64,000 nucleotides of DNA from assembly GCA_036245095.1 (NCBI GenBank), contig BSWA01000002.1, forward strand, positions 1-64,000, given 5' to 3'. The stretch is from Improbicoccus devescovinae (GTDB lineage Bacteria; Bacillota; Clostridia; Oscillospirales; Acutalibacteraceae). The notes under the pieces are model-generated. The model was not told the origin of the DNA, did no database searches, and saw only the letters and a list, made by a program, of their open reading frames with translations. The translations under genes were made by a program, and so were the position numbers. Each line of letters starts with the position of its first letter. Positions within the stretch are counted from its first letter, which is position 1. Positions 36,534-47,300 of this stretch are shown here, one piece after another.

Positions 36534-37955
36534 ATGGAATACGAACTTGTTTGTGGTTTGGAAACTCATATCGAGCTTTCAACGAATACTAAAATATTTT
36601 GTAATTGTAGTACTAAATTTGGAGGAGAGCCTAATACTAGTTGTTGTCCGATATGCTTAGGTATGCCTGGTTCATTACCGACGCTTAATAAAAATGTAAT
36701 AAAATATGCAATTATGATGGGTTGCGCGCTGGATTGTAAAATAAATTTGCGGTCTAAAATGGAAAGGAAAAATTATGTGTATCCAGACTTGCCTAAAGCG
36801 TATCAGATTTCTCAATTTGAGGCCCCTATTTGTACCGGAGGATACGTTTTGCTTTCGAACGGACGTAAAATACGAATTAATCATATTCATATGGAAGAAG
36901 ATGCTGGTAAAATTGTGCATAAAAATAACAGTTTTTTTATTGATTATAACAGAGGTGGCGTGCCATTGTTAGAAATCGTGAGCGAACCCGATATTAGAAG
37001 TTCTGAGGAAGTTAAAGAATATGTTGAAATTTTACGGTCGATATCGCGGTATTTGGGTATTTCTGACGGAAGAATGCAAGAAGGTTCTTTGCGTTGCGAT
37101 GTTAATATTTCTGTTCGCGAAAAAGGTAGTCAAGATTATGGAGTCAGAATAGAAATTAAAAATATGAATTCTATAAATTTCATAGCAAACGCGCTTGAAA
37201 GCGAGTTTGAAAGGCAAATTCAGGTTTTAAATTCGCGGGGTAAATTGGTTCAGGAAACTAGAAAATATAACGAGAATACTAATAAAACTGAAAGTATGCG
37301 TGAAAAAGAAGATGCTATGGATTATCGTTATTTTGTTGAACCTGATATAAAAGAAATAGAATTAGATGATGTTTTTATTAAAAATATACAAAAAGAGCTT
37401 CCGGTTTTACCTAATGTTCGGTTGAATTATTATAAAAATGAATTAAATATCCCAGAAAAAATTTCTAAAATTTTAGTTAAATATGTGAAAATTTCTGATT
37501 TTTTAAATCATGCTTTGAAAACATGTGAGCATCCTATTATTGCAGCAAATTTTATAACTGGCACTATTTTTTCGTGTCTGGAAACCGAAAATGAACGAGA
37601 AGAATTTAATATATTTATATCACCAGAAGATTTCGCATATTTTGTGAATTTATCAGCAAATTCGACAATGGATCAAGGTAATTTTAAAAAAATATTAAAA
37701 GTATCGTTAGAAGAAAACAAAAATTTAAGAAAATTAATCGACGATTATTTATCTTCGGCCCAAAAATATGATATAAACGATGTCTGTGAGCAAGTTATAG
37801 CTAATAACAAAAAAGCAGTTTCAGATTATATAAACGGCACAGATAATGCGTTCCAGGCAATTTTAGGCGCTGCCATGCGAATTACTAAAGGCCAAATAGA
37901 TGCATCGCAAATTACACAAGCTTTAAGAAAAAAATTAACAAGAATCAACTCATGA
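36534..37955 (+). CDS. gatB: Asp/Glu-tRNA amidotransferase subunit B
   Basis: This 473-residue GatB binds and activates the misacylated tRNA. The family start ELVCGLETHIELST, the zinc-binding Cys set (CNCSTKFG, CCPICLGMPGSLP) and the YPDLPKAYQISQ motif are clear, as is NRGGVPLLEIVSEPD. The C-terminal helical and YqeY-like tail domain (about 330-473) is complete. GGAGG precedes ATG. It sits apart from gatCA, with spoIVB, the GTPase pair and a surface protein between, which is unusual since the three genes normally form one operon. It has its own upstream region (36351-36533) with a TATAAT-like box at about 36493. Confidence 0.96.
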   Translation: MEYELVCGLETHIELSTNTKIFCNCSTKFGGEPNTSCCPICLGMPGSLPTLNKNVIKYAIMMGCALDCKINLRSKMERKNYVYPDLPKAYQISQFEAPICTGGYVLLSNGRKIRINHIHMEEDAGKIVHKNNSFFIDYNRGGVPLLEIVSEPDIRSSEEVKEYVEILRSISRYLGISDGRMQEGSLRCDVNISVREKGSQDYGVRIEIKNMNSINFIANALESEFERQIQVLNSRGKLVQETRKYNENTNKTESMREKEDAMDYRYFVEPDIKEIELDDVFIKNIQKELPVLPNVRLNYYKNELNIPEKISKILVKYVKISDFLNHALKTCEHPIIAANFITGTIFSCLETENEREEFNIFISPEDFAYFVNLSANSTMDQGNFKKILKVSLEENKNLRKLIDDYLSSAQKYDINDVCEQVIANNKKAVSDYINGTDNAFQAILGAAMRITKGQIDASQITQALRKKLTRINS

Positions 37956-38039
37956 TTCTCAAAAATATGGTTAAAATTAATAATTAAGTAAGCAAATTCG
38001 ACTTATTGGATTTATTATGTTTATTCGACATATTTCCCC

Positions 38040-38068
38040 TTGACTTTGGCATATAATACTCACATAAT
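38040..38068 (+). promoter_or_regulatory. Candidate promoter for the injection-system gene
   Basis: TTGACT (38040-38045) and CATAAT (38063-38068) are separated by 17 bases, 25 bases before the downstream ATG at 38093. Confidence 0.55.
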
Positions 38069-38092
38069 TAAAATATAGGAAGTGAATAAGAT

Positions 38093-38872
38093 ATGTCGCT
38101 TTTAGGATCAATTGTTTCAAATTATAGAACCAGTGTATTATATGATTTTAGTTTAGTAGTTAAAGCCAATATATTTATATTGAAGGTAGTAGAAAAAGAT
38201 GTAACCGATTTGTTTACTAAGGGGCCATTTGGTTGGAGCGTTAAAGAAGCATTACCATTGCAATTAAATCCAACAAGTATAAAGCGTAATCGAGGTTCAC
38301 AGATGAAATCCGCGGATGATAGTAAAAAAGGCTTAAGGTCGTTTGATGGTCCTGCTGTTACAACACCTGATAATTATGTATTACTGTTCCCCGATAGAGC
38401 CCAAAAAGCTGAGGATCTTGAATTGGACTTAACATTTGACATATATGATGAATATAATATGCGAACTATGAATGGCACTATTCCTCTTGATATATCTTTA
38501 GCTGATCCAGATGTAGTGATTATTGAACACTTATTTTTATATGCAAATACGAATAACTACTGGGCATTATTCAAATGGGGCCCGTTAGTTTATTTTGGAA
38601 AAATTAGAAGAGTAAACTTTGAATATACTACATTTTCTGCTTATGGTGAACCATTAAAAGGCAAGGGAAGTCTTTCGATAGAAAAACAATCCCTGGGAAC
38701 GGACGATGATGGGACAGAGCTAGAACCAGGATTACGTACGTTGGGAGCAGTTCCGTGGGCGGAAATAACTGGTTACACGAAAGCTCAAACAGCTTTAGTT
38801 GTAGGTATGCGCATAGCAGAAGAAGCAGCAGCATTAACAGTTCCGACAATTTTACGTACAATTGGGAATTAG
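38093..38872 (+). CDS. Contractile injection system tube/baseplate adaptor protein (Afp7/Pvc7-like)
   Basis: This 259-residue protein matches the N-terminal domain pattern of CIS tube proteins, the adaptor family between inner tube and spike in phage-tail-like injection machines. LQLNPTSIKRNRG lies at about 56-68, the strand pair LDLTFDIYDEYNMRT at 111-125, then LFKWGPLVYFGKIRRVNFEYT at 159-179 and GEPLKGKGSLSIEK at 185-198. In the family this last segment is the F-WG ... G-V-V-YT-F ... G-P-RA signature. A LysM domain that many members have is absent. Its own promoter and the 77-base gap to the next gene suggest an operon with the 1378-residue protein. No sheath, spike or ATPase gene is in the window, so the system is incomplete here. 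Confidence 0.8.
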   Translation: MSLLGSIVSNYRTSVLYDFSLVVKANIFILKVVEKDVTDLFTKGPFGWSVKEALPLQLNPTSIKRNRGSQMKSADDSKKGLRSFDGPAVTTPDNYVLLFPDRAQKAEDLELDLTFDIYDEYNMRTMNGTIPLDISLADPDVVIIEHLFLYANTNNYWALFKWGPLVYFGKIRRVNFEYTTFSAYGEPLKGKGSLSIEKQSLGTDDDGTELEPGLRTLGAVPWAEITGYTKAQTALVVGMRIAEEAAALTVPTILRTIGN

Positions 38873-38948
38873 TTCTGTTATTTATATATGTTTAATTTGG
38901 CATGTTTAGATATAAAAAAATGAACATATATAATTAGGAGTTGATAAA

Positions 38949-41900
38949 ATGTCAGCAAAAAAAGCAAAGCTTGAACTGAAGACTGACGAAACAGTGGCAT
39001 CTGATGATAATCTTGAAAGTATATATACATTTTTTGAGGGCCTTGATACCAAAAATGATAAAAAGCGTTTAAGTGAAAAAGCTAAAAAACTTAAACGTGA
39101 ATGGCAAAAAGATAAATCTAACAGCCAGACAGAAGCCAAAAGGAAAGAGAGAACCTCTGATAAAGAGTTTAGCGAATCAAATATATCCCAAAGAGCTTTG
39201 GTGTTTAGTTATAGACAACGAACATTTAAAAAGTTACTTGACGCAATGGGTATAAAAGAAGTCAAACATGATAATTCTACTAATATTGACGCATTGACTA
39301 CAGACGCAGATGACCGAACAAGTTTTAAAATCTTGTTAGACGCTATATTTGAGGAAACTCATACAATGGAGAATGAAATAAACAGCAAGCCTGACCTACG
39401 GACTGAGATGAAAAAACACGTAAATACCAAAGATGAGAAGAAAAATAAAAAATATGATAGAGAAGAAGAGGAATCTCTGGAAAGCCAACAAAAGAATGAA
39501 AAAAAGAGATTTGAAAAAACTATGAAAGAACGCAAAGAAGAATTTGAAAGACTTAATGAGATAGTTACAGAAAGAATAGAAATTAGTAGTGACCTTAAGT
39601 TAACAGATGTAATTGCAAAAGTAAATGAAAGAAGAACAAAAGAAACGAAAGAAATAAATAAAAAAAGACAAAAAGAAATGGCCAAAATAAATGCAGATAG
39701 ATTAAAAGAACGTAAACGCAATGAGATACGCAATAAACTTAAATCTATTTTCCCGTGGAACAAAAAGGAAGAGGAAGAGGAAGATGATATCAAAGAGGAT
39801 AGCCCTCCTAAAAAATTGGAATCAACTATTCCAGACATAAAAATTGATACCATTGAAAAACCTGAAAATGAAGCTGATGAATCCAAGTATAAGGCGCATT
39901 ATATGGCTACAGAAGAATTTATAGTTGATTTTTGCAATAAAATTGAAAAAAAATTTTTAGAAATAAAATCAATCAAGAAAATTTTTAATATTAAAAAAGA
40001 TCTGATAAACTGTGTTAGTTCGTACAAAGATAAATGCAAAGAAATAGAAAGATCTCAGTTAGCTAAAAAATCATTTGAAGACATCAAATCAAATGAAAAA
40101 TTATATACTAATTATGGCAAAACACGAATAGATGGATTTTTACGAAATGCAAGCAATGCTTATGAATTTGGTATTCAAAATTTTTTTTCAAATTTAATTA
40201 AAGAATTAATTGGCATACATTCAGAAATTATAATCATGAAAGAAGAGCTAAATACGTCGGTAGAGAATCCTCCTGATGAATTGGATGAAGTTGATGACAT
40301 TACGGATTATTTGGGTGCTAATTTACAAGCTTTCAATGAAATAGTACAATCTTCTTCTAAAAAATTAGAGGATGAAAATGCTCCAAAAGCTGATGTAGAT
40401 GAAGAGCCTTCTGCCAAACCAAACGAACTAAAAAATACTCCTGCAAATATGCATGAAGAAAATGAATATCAAACGGCACGATTAGTTAATTTGGCTACGT
40501 TTGCATCTGTGGTTGCTCCTATGTTGAACGTATCAGTGGATACAGCCAAGCCGGTGATTACCAGGGATATGAAATATAAAGCGCTATTTGACTGCAAAGA
40601 TGCAGTTAGATTCCATGAGTTAGAAACGAGGCCATGTATCGAGCAAATAGCTACTCTAGAACAATCTAAAGCAGACAAGCCAGACACCGCGACGAATGAC
40701 CAAGATCAATCTCAAGCTTTACTTAAGAGGTTGGACAAAATACAAAGTAAATACCAAGAGGAAGCAAATTCAAACGAAAAAAAAGTGAAAGATTTTTTTG
40801 CTATAGTAGTAAAAAGAAGTTTAACAAAATCTAGACATCTTCACTTGTTGAAGCTATATGATGAAATTAAAAAATATCTTGATAAGACGTATCATGAACA
40901 ATTAATAACATGGTCGAAGACTGCAATTAATTCTACCAAACAGACAACTGAGGAAGATCCCAAGACTACTAGCCCAGTAGCCACCCAGCCAGCTGCCGGA
41001 AGCGTTACGCCTCCTGCTACTCCGTCTGAGCAGGTTGGACAACAGCAAGCAACAGAAAAGCCAAAAATAGATCCAACGTACATTCATTATTTTTTACAGG
41101 AAGATACTACTCAAGTAAAAAAATTAGAAAATATATTTTTAAAATCAGACTGTGATTTTGAAAAAATTCAAGAAACCTTTGTAAAGATTCCTGCGGCTAA
41201 AGAAATGAAAAAATCAATATTAAAGATAGACGAGGCGAAAGAAACCGAACAAGAAAAATGGTTTAATAGAAATGACGTATTTTTAACATGTTTCGGGACG
41301 TTGGCTTCGGCTGCGGCAATATATTGCAAATCATCAAAAACATCTAATAAATTTGACGAAATTAAAGAAAAATATCAAGCATATCTTAAAATTGGTGGAA
41401 TCGCTGTTGAGGAGGCAATTAACCAAGTTTTTCCTCTTACTATAATCGAGCCCCAAAACCAAACACAAGAAACAACCCAAAAACCAACCAACGAACCTCC
41501 GAAAAAACAACTTTTAGAGGAAGACTTGAAACGACATTTTGATACTCAACAAGTAGAGTTAGCACTTTTTGCCCAAAATCTATTCTCTGGTTTCAATGAT
41601 GACATAAGAGACAACCTAGCCACGCAGTCTATCAGCATAGACAAAATAAAACAATCAATAGAGTCAGACAAACCAGCGAGCTCATATTCTGGCGAGTATA
41701 TTACAGCTATTATGGAACAACCGACTGGTGAGGAAGCTTATAAATATGCTAAAGAAAAAGATAAAAAACATCCAAGATTATATAACCTATCAGAACCAGC
41801 ACCAAATGCTCCTGAAACAGATAAACTACCACAACCCGATGGTGAAAATAAGGCGCCGGTCGATCCACAACAGAAGACCCATATTTGCTTAGGTAAGCGA

Positions 41901-43085
41901 ATATATCAGGAAGCTTTAGTCAATAATTTAAGCTTGTTTGCTGCTATTGTAGCCCGAAAATTATCGTTACCTGATGAAATTACAAATGCGAAGGATGTAA
42001 AATATAAAAAACTTTATGATATCGTATGTTATCCAAAAATATACCTTAAGCCAGTAACTAATATAATAGATAATGAAAAATCTGATGCCGACAACGCAAA
42101 GAATATTGCTGCTATAGATAAATTTATGAAGCGTTGGGAAGCAATAATTGCAGACAGTAAAAAAGCATTATCTCAATTTATTTCTGAAGATTTATTAAAA
42201 GAAGAAAATATAAGTGAATCGCAAGGAAAAGATATTCAAGAGCTATTTAACAAAATTAATAATCATTTAGAATCACAATATAATAAACCAGAAATTAAAC
42301 CAAAGAATCAGCCTGACATAGCAAATCTTAAAAAAATGGACTTAGTCTCATATGCGTTATACTCTTGTTTTATTAATTATAGCTTACCTGAGGCAAAACA
42401 GGTTGCTAGTGGAGCCACATTTACTGACGTGATTAACACTATCAAATCTGACAGAGGAATACTAAAAGACCTGAATAATCTGATATTAACTGAGGGTACA
42501 GATGCAGTAAATATTCTCTATAAATTAATAAATAGAAATGAAATAGTGATTGCCTATTACTTAAATGATGTATTATTTTCTGCTATCAATGCTAGAGAAA
42601 AAAATGATAATTTTATTAAAACAAAAAAAGATTTCAATGAAAAATACGAGGCCTTAATGTTACAACGAATAAAATACAAAACGCAAAAGACAGAACAATT
42701 AGAACTCATGTTTGAACAAATAGCATTAGAAATAGACGATATACAGGCTCGCAAAGAAACTACGGCTGGAACCTGCGCACCAGGCGACTCCTATACCCCA
42801 TATATAACAATATTTAATCAAATAACCAATTTTTGGAATGAAATAACAAACAAAGAAGATAACCTGGTAACAACAACTAATCGTCCTGATACTAAAATAA
42901 AACATTATTTTAATACAGAATTTATAAATGAAATAAATAAAGAAGAAAAAGCTGAGAAAATATATGAACTCATAAAAGCAAAAAAACATGCATCAAAATT
43001 AGAAATCATTAGTAAACTGTTAACAGAACTAGAAAAAAAGAAAACTGCGGCAGCAGATACTCAGAATCCACCTCCTAGCACTTAA
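38949..43085 (+). CDS. 1378-residue modular helical protein, possible injection-system cargo
   Basis: The function is unknown. TTAGGAG precedes ATG. It has no signal peptide. Residues about 30-300 are highly charged coiled coil (KKRLSEKAKKLKREWQKDKS; ERRTKETKEINKKRQKE). Then come helical modules separated by Pro/Glu/Gln-rich linkers at about 480-500, 665-705, 850-870 and 955-980. One module is duplicated: ARLVNLATFASVVAPML with DMKYKALFD at about 510-555, and ALVNNLSLFAAIVARKL with DVKYKKLYD at about 988-1030. A related but weaker unit lies near 775 (FLTCFGTLASAAAIYCKS). Its position directly behind a contractile-injection adaptor, its size and its lack of a signal peptide fit a cargo or tail-fibre-like role, but this is inference. 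Confidence 0.65.
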   Translation: MSAKKAKLELKTDETVASDDNLESIYTFFEGLDTKNDKKRLSEKAKKLKREWQKDKSNSQTEAKRKERTSDKEFSESNISQRALVFSYRQRTFKKLLDAMGIKEVKHDNSTNIDALTTDADDRTSFKILLDAIFEETHTMENEINSKPDLRTEMKKHVNTKDEKKNKKYDREEEESLESQQKNEKKRFEKTMKERKEEFERLNEIVTERIEISSDLKLTDVIAKVNERRTKETKEINKKRQKEMAKINADRLKERKRNEIRNKLKSIFPWNKKEEEEEDDIKEDSPPKKLESTIPDIKIDTIEKPENEADESKYKAHYMATEEFIVDFCNKIEKKFLEIKSIKKIFNIKKDLINCVSSYKDKCKEIERSQLAKKSFEDIKSNEKLYTNYGKTRIDGFLRNASNAYEFGIQNFFSNLIKELIGIHSEIIIMKEELNTSVENPPDELDEVDDITDYLGANLQAFNEIVQSSSKKLEDENAPKADVDEEPSAKPNELKNTPANMHEENEYQTARLVNLATFASVVAPMLNVSVDTAKPVITRDMKYKALFDCKDAVRFHELETRPCIEQIATLEQSKADKPDTATNDQDQSQALLKRLDKIQSKYQEEANSNEKKVKDFFAIVVKRSLTKSRHLHLLKLYDEIKKYLDKTYHEQLITWSKTAINSTKQTTEEDPKTTSPVATQPAAGSVTPPATPSEQVGQQQATEKPKIDPTYIHYFLQEDTTQVKKLENIFLKSDCDFEKIQETFVKIPAAKEMKKSILKIDEAKETEQEKWFNRNDVFLTCFGTLASAAAIYCKSSKTSNKFDEIKEKYQAYLKIGGIAVEEAINQVFPLTIIEPQNQTQETTQKPTNEPPKKQLLEEDLKRHFDTQQVELALFAQNLFSGFNDDIRDNLATQSISIDKIKQSIESDKPASSYSGEYITAIMEQPTGEEAYKYAKEKDKKHPRLYNLSEPAPNAPETDKLPQPDGENKAPVDPQQKTHICLGKRIYQEALVNNLSLFAAIVARKLSLPDEITNAKDVKYKKLYDIVCYPKIYLKPVTNIIDNEKSDADNAKNIAAIDKFMKRWEAIIADSKKALSQFISEDLLKEENISESQGKDIQELFNKINNHLESQYNKPEIKPKNQPDIANLKKMDLVSYALYSCFINYSLPEAKQVASGATFTDVINTIKSDRGILKDLNNLILTEGTDAVNILYKLINRNEIVIAYYLNDVLFSAINAREKNDNFIKTKKDFNEKYEALMLQRIKYKTQKTEQLELMFEQIALEIDDIQARKETTAGTCAPGDSYTPYITIFNQITNFWNEITNKEDNLVTTTNRPDTKIKHYFNTEFINEINKEEKAEKIYELIKAKKHASKLEIISKLLTELEKKKTAAADTQNPPPST

Positions 43086-43125
43086 TTGAAAATTTTATTT
43101 AATTAATAATAAAAAAAGGTGGTGA

Positions 43126-44070
43126 ATGAAAGTGGGGAATTATATTTTATTGAATTTCAAAAACATCTTAAAATATTTGAATAAATTATTAATAATTGTT
43201 TTCATAGTTTTATTTTTAAATTGCAACGCTAGATTAATATCTAGTCATAGTAATATTCCAAATATTAAAAAAGTATTAAGCCGAGCTGTAGACCTTGAAG
43301 ATGCTGAACAGGAAGAAGAATTGGATGATACCGTCGAGACGGCTGAAACTGATTATGTAAAACTTTGTATATCATTGACATCAAAATCAGCGCAAAATAT
43401 TTTAAGACTTGTTTCTTCAGAAAAATTAAAAAAATTTGAAGATATTTTTGTTGAAAATTATAAAATTTTAATTGACTTAAAATTAGAAGAACGACTTCTA
43501 TCGGCTTTAGCTGATATAATTTTCTTACAAACTGTTGCTAACAACGATTTATTTCCATCAGAAGATTTAAGTTCAAATTCACAAAAAACCATAGCTTTGG
43601 CTTTAAAAACCATTAATTCTAACGAATTAGAAAAATATAGTACCGATGATTATGATGCATTTATAAACGATTCTGAAGATTTTGGCAATTCCGGTAAAAA
43701 AACCGGGAAATGTCTCCCTGAAAATGTCGTATTTTTTGGTAAAAAATTAACTCTTAAAAATGCACCTGTTACCTATGATAAAAACGTTTTATTATCTATA
43801 GATGATATTTTAAATCTAACTGATGGAACTGCAACTTACATGACTCAGAATCCTACTATAGTTTTAAAAATCCCCCAAATAGGAACTCTAGAAATAGAAA
43901 GCGGAAGTACCGTAGCTTATGTAAATGACAAAGAAAAATCTATTCCTCCTATTTTAAATATTAACGGTAAAATTTATCTTCCGGGCGAGGCTACCTTGAA
44001 TTTATTAGGATTAAAATCAATTTCTATTCCTACAGTTCCGGCACTAGTTATTTATAAATATTTGAGTTGA
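43126..44070 (+). CDS. Exported protein with copper-amine-oxidase-type stalk domain
   Basis: This 314-residue protein has an N-terminal membrane or signal segment (residues about 20-37, LNKLLIIVFIVLFLNCNA); the Cys could be a lipobox. The middle is acidic and helical. The C-terminal 110 residues match the stalk domain (copper amine oxidase N-terminal domain type 1) of Firmicute surface proteins: YDKNVLLSIDDILN, then TIVLKIPQIGTLEIESGS, YVNDKEKSI and NGKIYLPGEATLNLLGLKS. This domain mediates wall or protein contact and has no catalytic role. AAAGGTGGTG precedes ATG. It follows the 1378-residue gene by 40 bases and may share its transcript. Confidence 0.75.
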   Translation: MKVGNYILLNFKNILKYLNKLLIIVFIVLFLNCNARLISSHSNIPNIKKVLSRAVDLEDAEQEEELDDTVETAETDYVKLCISLTSKSAQNILRLVSSEKLKKFEDIFVENYKILIDLKLEERLLSALADIIFLQTVANNDLFPSEDLSSNSQKTIALALKTINSNELEKYSTDDYDAFINDSEDFGNSGKKTGKCLPENVVFFGKKLTLKNAPVTYDKNVLLSIDDILNLTDGTATYMTQNPTIVLKIPQIGTLEIESGSTVAYVNDKEKSIPPILNINGKIYLPGEATLNLLGLKSISIPTVPALVIYKYLS

Positions 44071-44318
44071 AATCGGTTTAATTTATTTTTATGTTCAAAA
44101 TTTCAAAAGGTGCTTAATAATATTTTTGCGATTTATTACTAGTTTATTAAATTATTATAATTAAATTTTATATATTCATACAAAAATATTTAAAATTCGC
44201 ATTGTTTGAAATTTTTACCGTTGACATTTCAGGCTTTAAATTATAAAATTTGAAATATAAAATACAATAAAGAATATTTCTCAATCTTAAAATCTTATTA
44301 AAGGGACTGTAAAATATT

Positions 44319-47300
44319 ATGAAATTTAAAAAAAACATAGCTTTTTTACTAGTTATACTGAACATTTTTATTTGTTCATTTAAACCCGAAGTATCAGCGA
44401 TAAGAAAAATAAAAAACATTACTTTATTCAATCAAGTTTGCAGCATCCCGAAAGAGGCCCATGGCTTTATATCAACCAAGCAATTACAATACAAAAATAC
44501 ACAAGTATTTCATTATATTCATGCCAAATCAGGAGCAAATTTAGTATTCCAAAAAAACAATAATATTAATAAAGTTATAGAATTTAATTTTAAGACGCCG
44601 CCAAAAGACAATACTGGCGTTAATCATGTATTAGAGCATTCTTTGTTAGAAGCTAATCAACGGTATCCAGGTTTTTTCAAATTACATGACTCAGCGTTTT
44701 CCACTAAATTAAATGCATGTACGTCTCTAACTAATACATTCTATACTGTTTCAAGTCTTGACGAAGATGAGGCGAATTCACTTGCTAAAATTTACATGAG
44801 TTATATTTTCGAGCCTTCTATTTTAAATAACGATAAAGCATTTAAGCAAGAAGGCATCCGGTTCGAGCTCGATGAAAATGGAAAATTAAAAGCCAACGGC
44901 ATTGTATTTAATGAAGTAAATGATTCATCATACCTAGAATTAATGAAGCGTCTTGAGTTTTTCTATCCTGATACTCAAACCAAATTTTTTTCCGGAGGAA
45001 TTTCTTCGGAATTAATGGATCTCACATATGAAGAGTTTCTAGATACATATAAAAAATTTTATCATCCTGCGAATTGTCTGATTACTATTACAGGAAACTT
45101 GAATATAGAAAAAACTTTGAAATGGCTTTCAGAGGATTATTTGAATAATTTCGAAAAACAAGATTTCAATGCTGAAAATGTTAAATTCATCGAACAGAAT
45201 CCTGTAAAAACAGAGGATAATAATTATAAAGTAATTGACTTGTATCGAGCATCAGGTGATATTAATTGGTGCGATGTGTGGTATATATTAAACAGGGATT
45301 TACCAGTATATTCCCTCGCCAGCTATGAAACTTTAAGCAATATTATATCGGATCCAAATTCTGAAAGAAATAAAAAATTAAGAGACGATGGGTGGACAGA
45401 TATTCAATCTGACGTTTATAATTTTTGTTTTTATGAACCAGTATTTCATGTTGTTTTATCTACAAATAATTCCAAATTATTAACAAAAGAAAATATTAAA
45501 AAAACTATAGACGAGATCTTATATACACCGTTTACAACTGCCGTTATAGATAAATATTTGGATAACGATGACTTTTTGAGCGAGATTAAGAAAAAAACTT
45601 TAATATATGATGAAAGTATTAAAAACGATTACTTGCGGTATTCATGGCTTAGATCTAATGATCCAATTTCTAATAAAATATTTAATATAACAGGTGATAA
45701 ACTTGATTTAAATTATGACAAAGACACTGTCCATCAGATGTTGGGTTCTGTCGAAAAAATTTTACCCAAAGAGCGGCATGCAATATTAGTATCAAATTAT
45801 AAAGATGATTTCAGCTTAAGTGATGAATATAGAATTAGAGAAAAATTGAACAAATTAGAGGATAAAAAAAATGAAATAATCATAGAAAAACAAATACCAG
45901 AACATAAAACTGCCTCGAGTTTTGGTAGCATGCTTAAAAAGATATCTGATCTAGATATTCAAAAATTAAGCTGTAACGTTATCGAAAAAACAGTAAATAA
46001 TAAAAAATGCCATTTTGCTTTAGAAGATATTTCTGACTTAATTGTCTGTGAGTTAATGTTTAAAATTAATAATTTGTCGGATGAAGATATAAAGTATATG
46101 TATCTTCTTTTGGAAATATTTAATAGTAATGATAGTTCGGATTGTACAAGAAGTGAAATTGAAAATATGAAAAGTCAAAATATAATTACATTTTTTGGTC
46201 TTGACGCTACTACAAATATTAAATCTGAACAAAATGCATTTGCAAATATGGGGTTTATTACTACTAAAGAAAAATTAGAACAAGCCTTTTTCTTAATGAA
46301 TACACAAACATTTAATATTAAATTCGACAATAAAGACACTATAAAAAAATGGGTTACTCAGATTTTAAATAATATCAATGAAAACAAATCACAGTTTAAT
46401 TATTCTCAATTTATAAATAGCCAGAAATTAAATTCGCAGTCGTTTTTATGTAGATTTAATACTGAAGAAATTACATTTTTTTTAAAAAGTATTTTGGAAA
46501 ATATAAATGATGAGAAGTTTTTGAGTTATTTGACTAAAAAATTAGAACAAACTTTTAATAATTTATTTAATAAAACAACTTTAGAATCATTTGCAGTTAT
46601 CTGTGCACAGGAAAATTGTGACGAAGTTTCAAATTCTATTGAAAAATTTATAAATTCACTAGATGATGTTCCAGAAAATATTTATAAAATAATTAAAGAA
46701 AAAAACAATAAACCTTTAGAATTACCGAATAAATTCAAGCACAAAAAAATAGCAATTATCAACAAAAATTTCGATGCCAATAAGGTCGCGATGTATTTAG
46801 ACATAAACTGTAAAGATCACTCAGCCGAATTAGAATGCCTATGTGAATATATAACGGATTACTTTCTATATAAAGAAATTCGCGTTAACAATGGTGTTTA
46901 TCATACGCACATGAGATACAATGTGTTTGATAACAATATCGAGATTAAAATGCAAAATGGCCAAAATTTAAAAGAAACTTTGAAAACTTTTGGAGAAATT
47001 ATGAATTTTTTGAAGACCAATGAAATAACTCAAGAGGCTATAGAAGGTATTAGTAAGAAAAAATTAAGCTCATCATTCATAACTTCTAAGCTTGCGATAA
47101 GTAGTCAGGTGTTAGGTAGTAAAATTTGTCAGGGATTAAATTTTTGTGATTATTTAAATAATCATATAGAAAGTTTCAAGCATATGACAGTTGAAAAAAT
47201 AAAATCTGTCATTCCCATTCTAGAAGCAGCCTTTAATCAACCTACAGTAGGTGCGCTATTCACTCAAATAACCGATAATGACAAAGAATTATTCGATGAA

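Noticed and set aside
39359..39886. Ser/Phe-rich minus-strand frame in the 1378-residue gene
   Set aside because: It is the antisense of Lys/Glu codons in the coiled coil, a common artefact.
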